NCBI GenBank assembly: GCA_950022655.1
Contig: OX465583.1
Coordinates: forward strand, 17,535,318-17,599,317
Source: Alentia gelatinosa
Lineage: Eukaryota > Annelida > Polychaeta > Phyllodocida > Polynoidae
Length of the DNA: 64,000 bases
Direction: 5' to 3'
Under the pieces are notes generated by a model. The model worked only from the letters and a program-made list of their open reading frames with translations, searched no databases and had not been told where the DNA came from. Numbering within the stretch: the first letter of the stretch is position 1; every line of letters begins with the position of its first letter. A program made the translations under genes and the position numbers. Positions 57,190 through 64,000 of this stretch are shown one piece after another.

Positions 57190-57480
57190 CATACCAGCTG
57201 ACTAAGGCAGGACCCGGGCTGCCAACCGGAGCATTTTGTCACGCTGGGTACCGGGTACAGGTGACTCCGTGGAGACCGCGCACAAGCGCCGGACCTTTTC
57301 CCGCGCTTTTTACCACCGCTGAGTCTCCAAGCTTAAATGTCGACTGTTACACACTGCGCATGGACGCAGCGCTGAGTCAGACGATTTCCGCTTCCTGCCA
57401 GCGGGGGAAATGACCCGAACAGAAGTAGTTTCCCGGGTGAACGCCACACCGGAAGCATCCCATACAAGTAGGATGTGGAC
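57190..57480. promoter_or_regulatory. GC-rich candidate promoter
   Basis: A CpG-rich stretch with ETS-like words (TTCCGCTTCC, ACCGGAAG) and GCGC motifs. No exon is recognised. Confidence 0.25.
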
Positions 57481-57534
57481 TAGAGGTATTGATTTTGCTG
57501 TAGATTTTTTACTCTCTGACCACGAGATGCCCAT

Positions 57535-57900
57535 CTTGATTTCAGAATGTCCTCATTTTTAGATAATCAGGCATGGAAATTCAAGATTCTGAAAATATTC
57601 CCCTCACGCCAGGCCCTAATAAACTATTTCACCGACAATTCCAAGGCACTTCCTAAGTAGAACAGTTGAAATTATATTCCTAGGTATGCTGGGGGTTTCT
57701 GAACAATTGGCAGATTTTGGGTGACTTTGGGTGGAGTCAGGAGTCAGAATTCCCTCATTTCCACAGGGTTTACATGGAAAATCAAGATTTTCACATTATT
57801 TCCACCACAAAAAGCCTTAATAAACTATTTCATCAAAAGGTACAAGTATGTACCTATACAGAACAGTCGGATTTATGGTGCTCAGTATGGTGAATGCTTG
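57535..57900 (+). repeat. About 200-bp tandem duplication
   Basis: 57535-57690 and 57745-57900 share TCAGAAT-CCTCATTT, ATCAAGATT and CCTAATAAACTATTTCA-type blocks in the same order, diverged. Confidence 0.65.
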
Positions 57901-58494
57901 TAGACAAATGTAAACAATTTATCTGAATGTTATGATTATGCTGATGCTACCAGCTGCGACTGTGGCGATCCTGGTGGCGAAATATTGAACTAACGCCAAA
58001 TGGATGTAGCGCCGACTGGCGGATGTTACAATACCGAGGCAATCGTAGATAACCCAGTGGTGGGTTGTTTCTATCCCAGGCCATCCAAGTTCGTGGTGTG
58101 ACTGACATTTTTAGGGCAGGCAAAATGACAAGAAAAAAAAACTAAGATGAGACTATGCAGCAGTATGCCCTGGACATGACTGCCATGTGAGTTGCTAGTA
58201 GGTTTGAAGACATTTGATTTACCGGAACGTCACCCTTATATTTGCACGTCCTTCTACCATGAACTTTGAATCTAGTTGTATGTCTATAATGGCTGCCAAG
58301 TGTTTACCTATCATATATAAAAAGGCATGATTTCGAAAGTATCTGCTTGGAGTTGCTCCCCCACATAGGGATAGACAGAACTAGACCTGTGCATGAAGTA
58401 TGAAACGCCACGAGAGTGAGATTCCCGTGTGCAAAAAATCTCAAACCTGTTGATCTTTTTTGTAGGTCTATAGTTGGGTGTACTTTTCCACTTA
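57901..58494. other. Non-coding, nothing recognised
   Basis: No structure or gene is supported. Confidence 0.35.
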
Positions 58495-58690
58495 TGAGCC
58501 AAGAGAGGTGGCAACCGTCAGTTCAAGGTCTTCCTTACATAAGAAGTAGTTACCAGTCCCTTATTTCATTTGGGCAGGGAACTAGGTCTAAGCCTAAACT
58601 GGCCTCAGTCCCTGTATTCTACCCCTCCCCTCCTATTGCGATTGGGAGGGGTAGGGGGAGGTGCAGGGTTACAGGGAGTGAGTAGGGAGG
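58495..58690 (+). repeat. Dispersed repeat and C/G-rich hairpin
   Basis: 58520-58595, with GTTACCAGTCC and TATTTCATTTGGGC, recurs at 59190-59285. Next, TACCCCTCCC near 58620 pairs with GGGAGGGGTAG near 58645 as a hairpin. Confidence 0.6.
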
Positions 58691-59189
58691 GGGGGGACAT
58701 ATAAAGGAGGTTCTATATCAATATTGACTCCACATGTTCTTGGTTACAGGGCTTTCAATTCTGCAATATGGATCCTAAATGCACAATGAAAATATCAATA
58801 TCAGTATTTTGTGATAAATGCAACAAACCTTTGAGTATCGTCAAAGTAGAATTGACTTGAATCATATTTCACTCTAATTAATCTGCAGTGATTGTCTTAA
58901 TAATCCACCTTAACTACCATTTGAGCTGAAAATAAACATGAGCTCATTTTATATCTCCTTTCATCTTATCTCACATCACCCAATACTTATTAAGCTCAAT
59001 GGTACTGTTACTAGACTTAATTCATAACTTTCTCAACCTTGATTCTATTGTATCACTTTTAAATTGACATATTCATGTTGTGATCTGGCCTGGATTTAAA
59101 ACCAAATGTAATGCTTGGATCTATGATCTAATAAAAATAATAGAAGAAAAAAAGACTTGAGCAAGTCTAGATAGAACCAAGAGTGCTGG
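58691..59189. other. Non-coding, nothing recognised
   Basis: AT-rich, with no recognisable feature. Confidence 0.35.
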
Positions 59190-59285
59190 CGTGACTGTCA
59201 ATTCAAGGTATTTCTCTAGGATTAAGTAAGAAGTCGTTACCAGTCCTATATTTCATTTGGGCGGGGCACTAGTCTAGATATAAAC
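59190..59285 (+). repeat. Second copy of the 58.5-kb repeat
   Basis: AGAAGTCGTTACCAGTCC and TATTTCATTTGGGCGGGG match 58535-58595 with substitutions. Confidence 0.6.
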
Positions 59286-59864
59286 ATCTTGAAGCAGAGT
59301 ATAATTTTGGATATAATGTATATATAGATTAGTTATACTCACTGTAATATATTGTCGGGTGGGATAATTCATAAAGGGGCTTCGAGAGTAATGCAATCTC
59401 AAACCACGAAAAAGATGTGTTGGAAGAATGATTCACTCTTCTAGCATAGATTCTGATTCTGGTAGTAAGGAGATCAGCAAGTCAAGGTGACTGCAGATCA
59501 GTTCTCACCGAGCTAACGTGAGGTTGCTCTGGTGGCCAGAGTATATCGGGGCCATATATGTGGCGCCCTCTGACAAGTGTATGGGGTACTCAGCCAGACA
59601 CCTTACTTGATGAATCGTTTTTCCCCAGTGTTAATTCAATGGCTAATGATAACAAAAACCACAATAACAGCCTGCACAATTCTTTTTTTCTTCTTCTATT
59701 CTTCAATACTGGCGATTTACTACATTCAGTGCTTTATTCTGAGGAAATACTGCTGCTGAATGATTAACAGGAATCCTTTTTTACTGGCTGTATGGAAGAT
59801 AGGCCTGCAGGCCTAATAAAGCCCAGATAAAATAAATGAAATAAAAAGCAAAGGAAACAGGGAC
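59286..59864. other. Non-coding, nothing recognised
   Basis: No structure or gene is supported. Confidence 0.35.
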
Positions 59865-60290
59865 TAAGGCCAGTCTAGGCTCTACAGTCTCAGTCTGCCA
59901 ATGTGACAATCTCCAAGTAGATCTTTTGCGGAAGTAGAGTACAGAATCTCTGCCAGGAGAGTGCAAGAAATGGAGGCGTTACCCATAGTGCACCGAAAAT
60001 GGAACCCGTTACCTGGCCTACAAAGTTACTAGGCCAGGCTTCCAGGCTAGTCTAGGCTCTACAGTCGTGGTGTGCCAAGGTGACACTCTCCCCGCAGATC
60101 TTTTGCAGAAGTAGAGGGCAGGATCTCTGCTAGGAGAGTGCAGAAAACGAAGGTATTCCAAAACAATGGCTGACGTTACCTGGCCTATAATGTGAGTGGC
60201 CAGGCTTCCAGGCTAGTTTATATCAAGCTCTTGGTCCACTCTCCCAGCAGATCTTTTGTGGCACTAGCGCTTGCTAATCTCTGCCACAGC
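59865..60290 (+). repeat. About 170-bp tandem repeat, 2.5 copies
   Basis: Units carry GTCTAGGCTCTACAGTC, GCAGATCTTTTGC, CTAGGAGAGTGCA and a GTTACCTGGCCTA hairpin. The CTAGGAGAGTG word also occurs in the insertion at 33288-34012. Confidence 0.75.
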
Positions 60291-60470
60291 CCTTTCGATT
60301 GAGCACATATGTCATGTTGACAAACTACACTCAACACATGAGGTTCTTTCCACTGAAGAAAGTAATCCAAAAATTGACTGCCCTTTCGAGTGAGCACATA
60401 TTTCATGTTGACAAACAACACTCCGCAACACATGAGGTTTTTTCCACTGAAGAAAGTAATCCATAATACT
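60290..60470 (+). repeat. About 85-bp tandem duplication
   Basis: Two close copies share GCCCTTTCGA-TGAGCACATAT, GTTGACAAAC and CACTGAAGAAAGTAATCCA. Confidence 0.85.
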
Positions 60471-61433
60471 ATACCTGGTTTAACATAACAAATAACAGAA
60501 ATGAGTATATATTATTTGTTGGAAGACTACGCTCTATACAGAACCACAAGTAACCTCCTCAGGTGGAGGTTTTGCTTATGTTTGACTCTCCCCGCGTTTC
60601 CCTCTACCCATTGGCCAGTCCTGGCTGTTTACTGGTCTGTCATAGGTTGCTAATGACGCTTTTTCTTAGTAAAATGGGATTCACTCGATGGGATTCATGT
60701 ACCTCACAGGGTGTTTTTCTGAGACAAATCCTGCTGAGATTCTGTACTCGAACACAATTTCTTCGTCTAAATTATAGGATTCCACTTCCCTGATACGTGT
60801 TTCCCCCCTGTAATTGTTAAAGAAATTTCCCCCTGAAAAGGAACGGAATCGCATGAGATTTTGAACCCTGTGAGGTAGATGAATCCTACCGTGTGAATCC
60901 CACTTTAGTCTTAGATACGTGACCGCGGTCTGCGGTCGCCGGGTAGGTACGATCACCCTGCCCTGGGACTGAGGGCAGGGTGGTGGTCAGGTGACTTGTT
61001 GACGCCGAACTCTGATGGGGGCCGGCCATGTTAGGTCATTGTGAATGTGTGAGGGAAGTGTGTCAGAAATGAGGGTTTTTTTTCAGAAACGAATCTATAT
61101 CCCCCTTTTTATATCACTAATTTTTCATACACTTTGTTTTTAGTGCAAGAGTATGCAACTCAGTAGGAAAGTTTAGGTAGGGCTAGGTAGGTATCTATGG
61201 CACACATACTTGTTCAAAATCTTTTTAAACATGTGTACTGGTACATATGTATCATGAAACAAAATTTGACACAGCATTTTGATAGCTCTAACCATAACTG
61301 TTGTCCATTGTGTTCAGCCCCCAAGGGGATCGACCATTGAGCCGATGTATCTAGTCGAACTCAATTTTGTTCCTCAGGGAAGTGGCTCGCTTGCTGTTCG
61401 GGTGCCCAAATACTGGCACATGCGGCAGTTTTT
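60471..61433. other. Non-coding, nothing recognised
   Basis: The words AATCCCACTT and GGGATTCAC recur in a hairpin-like way between 60675 and 60905, but no element can be defined. Confidence 0.3.
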
Positions 61434-61530
61434 GGAGGCAGGTTGGTGTGGAGGCAGGTTGGTGTGGAGGCAGGCTGGTGTGGAGAGAGGTTGGTGTAGA
61501 GGCAGGTTTGTGTTGAGGTACGTTGATGGT
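61434..61530 (+). repeat. About 16-bp tandem repeat
   Basis: Six units of GGAGGCAGGTTGGTGT and variants. Confidence 0.85.
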
Positions 61531-63509
61531 CACGCAGGTCGAAGAAAGTCTTTTGTTTTCAAATTGTATAGTAATGAAAAACCGGGAAGTTTCAATCCAA
61601 CCAATGCGACTCACACCTGTAAAAAATAAATAAAAGGCACCACCACTACGTAGAGTGTTTAAATTGACATTCCTCAACTACACCACTACTTTCTCTTAAC
61701 ACTGAGAAATCAATTTTTGAATATTCAGTCCTTGCCAGAATTATAGGCCATGACACCATCTAAAGTGTCTTTGCGTAATGACGGTTTTAGATGGATTGGA
61801 GCACATATGATTTTCATTTCATTTCTGTTTTATGCAGTCCATCAATGATGAATTATCCGTTCGAGGCTATTTCTGGTCTATGCAAAGCCACTTCTGTCCT
61901 CCAGTGTACGAAGGTTTGAAAATTCCTCAGGAAAAAAAATCTGTATGCAAGGGTTTTCTTTTATCGTAGCCGATTCACGTTAACTTTTCTTCTTAACTTT
62001 GCAAAAGACCTTATGCAACTTTAACTTTTTTAAACTGTTGCACGACAGTTGTATGCAACCCAAAAGCACGTTGGTTCTCTCGCTATCTCTGTGGCCTACC
62101 AATCCAAGGCTTGCCTGGATAGACTGTAGTACTTCCCGTTGTCGGCAGAGCCAGGGAGCTAGGACCTGATATTTTATAGTGTTTTAAGTCTGAAATAGTA
62201 AACCTGTTACAGAACAAAAATTTAAAAAAAGGAATATACAGGGAAATAAATATTGCTCTTGCAAAATATTGCAATCTTTGACAACTTTGTATCAAAGCCA
62301 GTATCAGAAATGCAATGGTATCAGAAAATCTAATTTTTAGTGCTCTCATTGACTCCTTGTCATCTGTCATATTATCCTCTATTATCTCAGGAAATATCCA
62401 TCACAACCTGGCAATATAGGTACCATTTTAATCATCTTGAAATGCCTAAAAGGGTAGGATGTTTCTTTCTATATGTCAGCGCGATAGATTTTTCATGAAA
62501 TCGCTGTGAAAACAGGAAAGTAACATGTTTTAATGTTTTTCATTTAAACAATTCCGATTTTCATTCTATGGCAGGAAATTTTATCCATAACAAAGGTATA
62601 TCATGTATATCCCAACAGATAGGCCTAAGTCTCAGCTTTCTAACAATGTATTGTTTATACAAATCGGCCGATTAGTTATGACCTGAGAGCGATTTACATC
62701 TTTCAAGTTAGGGAAACAGTAGTATTTTTATCATTGCTCAGGACTGAGTGGAGAGGGCTCGTCTCGTTTCCGATTGACGTACATAGGCGGCCATTACAAG
62801 ATGGCGCCAGTGTGAAGAGGGTCAATTGCCTGGAGAGGTGAAGGTATCCAGCGTGGTACAGTGAAGTCACGGAGCACGTGAGAGGTCCCGAAATCTGGTG
62901 TCTCGCGTGAATTACTTTCACTATTAGTCCATTAGGTCGACTGTATATAGAGAGTATTAGACTTTACCTCACGATTCCTACTCACTACGCGGGTAATTAA
63001 CGATATATTATATACACCGGCTAGTAGTTGGCGGATTTAAGATCAACTAATAACCTAAATAAGGGAGCGCTGTATGATAAACCCCTATCTTTCTCTACAT
63101 CTACATCTTAAGTAAACGATCCAGAGATGTAGGAAGAGATGTAATTAGCTAATGATATCCCTGCTATAACTGTCTTTGCTCTGATTCCTCTTTAGTTTTT
63201 ATTTTAACTTTAAGGACATAGTTGACCTTTTCTTCTAATTTTACCATGATCCATTCCCACTTTACCATGCCGCTCCCCCCCCCCCCCACACTTTGAGAAT
63301 CATACCTGCTTTCCATACCACTATATGTGTACTATACATGGATAAATTCATGGTGTATGCTCGAATGCCAGTCCGAAAGCTACATTTATAGGAGGAAAGA
63401 AAGGAAAAATGAAACATAAATACGACTGGGTTAAGAAGCCGCATCTCTTATTCGTACGAGATCTTGTGTACATATACATGAAGTGTGGATTCATAGAGAA
63501 GTATTCCTT
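61531..63509. other. Non-coding, no gene recognised
   Basis: AAGATGGCGCC near 62798 and CACGTGAG near 62876 lie in a modestly GC-richer patch. A 13-bp C run is at 63275-63287. No gene is supported. Confidence 0.3.
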
Positions 63510-63811
63510 TTTATCCTACCCCTCATATAAAATCCCATAGGCATAACATTGGGTTTTCGTATGCCACGCTGACTGGCATACGGAGTTTTATATGCCACTA
63601 GTGGCATACAGCATTGTTATCACGTAATATTCCAAAATCGAGAAGATAGGGTAGAATAAAAGCAAAACCTGATTCGTTTTAATCTTGGCCACCGCATTCC
63701 ACTCTTGAAGTTTGGGCTCCGGACTTCACTCGGCTTCGCCTCATGAAGTCACTTTGCCAAACTCCAGTCGTGGAATACGGTGGCCAAGATTAAATCTCAT
63801 CCAGTTTTACA
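63510..63811 (+). mobile_element. Bipartite foldback family A copy 2
   Basis: Lobe 1 (63510-63660) starts TTTATCCTACCC and ends GGGTAGAATAAA. Lobe 2 (about 63663-63811) has the same arms and CTCGGCTTCGCCTC tip region as copy 1 at 3549-3847. The two copies differ at a handful of bases. Confidence 0.75.
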
Positions 63812-64000
63812 ATAGTACCCTCTAGCAGCCTGCCATTCTTCCGTGCCAAAATAAACACTCATGAATAATAATCATCATAAAACACCAACCATGGCATCTA
63901 GCATGACATATTACAACCATTTCTTGTTTTACGTCAAGATTGTTCTCTTTGGGCAGATCGTCCACCCCCACCCCTACCCCATCGAGTCTTTTTGTAAATA
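63812..64000. other. Non-coding window end
   Basis: Nothing is recognised in these last bases. Confidence 0.4.

Noticed and set aside
57480..57560. Short frame with SDHEMPIL, resembling the SDH block of LINE endonucleases
   Set aside because: Too short, and without neighbouring LINE blocks.

Overview
This window looks like nuclear DNA of a non-vertebrate animal, probably a marine bilaterian. I cannot assign a phylum. The pointers are long non-coding stretches, exons with GT-AG splice sites, decayed LINE retrotransposons (one Tx1/L1-like, several CR1/jockey/RTE-like), many terminal-inverted-repeat and foldback elements, tandem minisatellites about every few kilobases, and about 15 poly(dG)/poly(dC) runs. 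There are no bacterial operons, rRNA genes, tRNA genes or CRISPR arrays that I can support.

Only one host gene can be argued with confidence. It is on the minus strand. A single 772-codon exon (13654 down to 11339) encodes a serine-rich, largely disordered protein with one leucine-heptad coiled coil, two W-x-R-V-K basic modules and a proline-rich tail. A 115-nt candidate upstream exon (22480 to 22366) has a splice phase that fits it exactly. Other exons, the promoter and the 3' end are not identified. GC-rich stretches near 48, 52.7, 54.3 and 57.3 kb could hold upstream promoters or first exons.

The rest is mostly repeats. From left to right: 1-7.6 kb has two CTCF-like sites, a GC-rich patch and foldback families A, C and D; 7.6-9.2 kb is an 83-bp satellite split by a 0.58-kb element; 9.4-11.1 kb has hairpins; 11.3-22.5 kb is the gene with an intron full of tandem repeats and foldbacks; 22.7-25.9 kb has minisatellites and a small repeat-associated ORF; 26.6-31.6 kb is a cluster of word-repeat elements with GCGTCCAC-type ends plus LINE fragments; 31.6-34.3 kb is a nest in which a LINE endonuclease was hit by two insertions with clear target-site duplications; 36-36.9 kb is a pogo/Tigger-like element; 41-43.7 kb has a broken LINE and nested inverted repeats; 47.7-53.6 kb has decamer arrays, one foldback nested in another, and a 1.36-kb inverted-repeat element; 54-64 kb has tandem duplications and a second family A copy.

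The most unusual pattern is a group of about 300-bp elements (families A-D) that share no obvious overall sequence but one design: a first lobe bounded by a short inverted repeat ending in ACC or CCC, followed directly by a second, long palindromic lobe. In A, B and C the palindrome has nearly the same tip, GGCTWCGCCT. A second group shares terminal GCGTCCAC-like ends while its interior is built from family-specific short words repeated on both strands.
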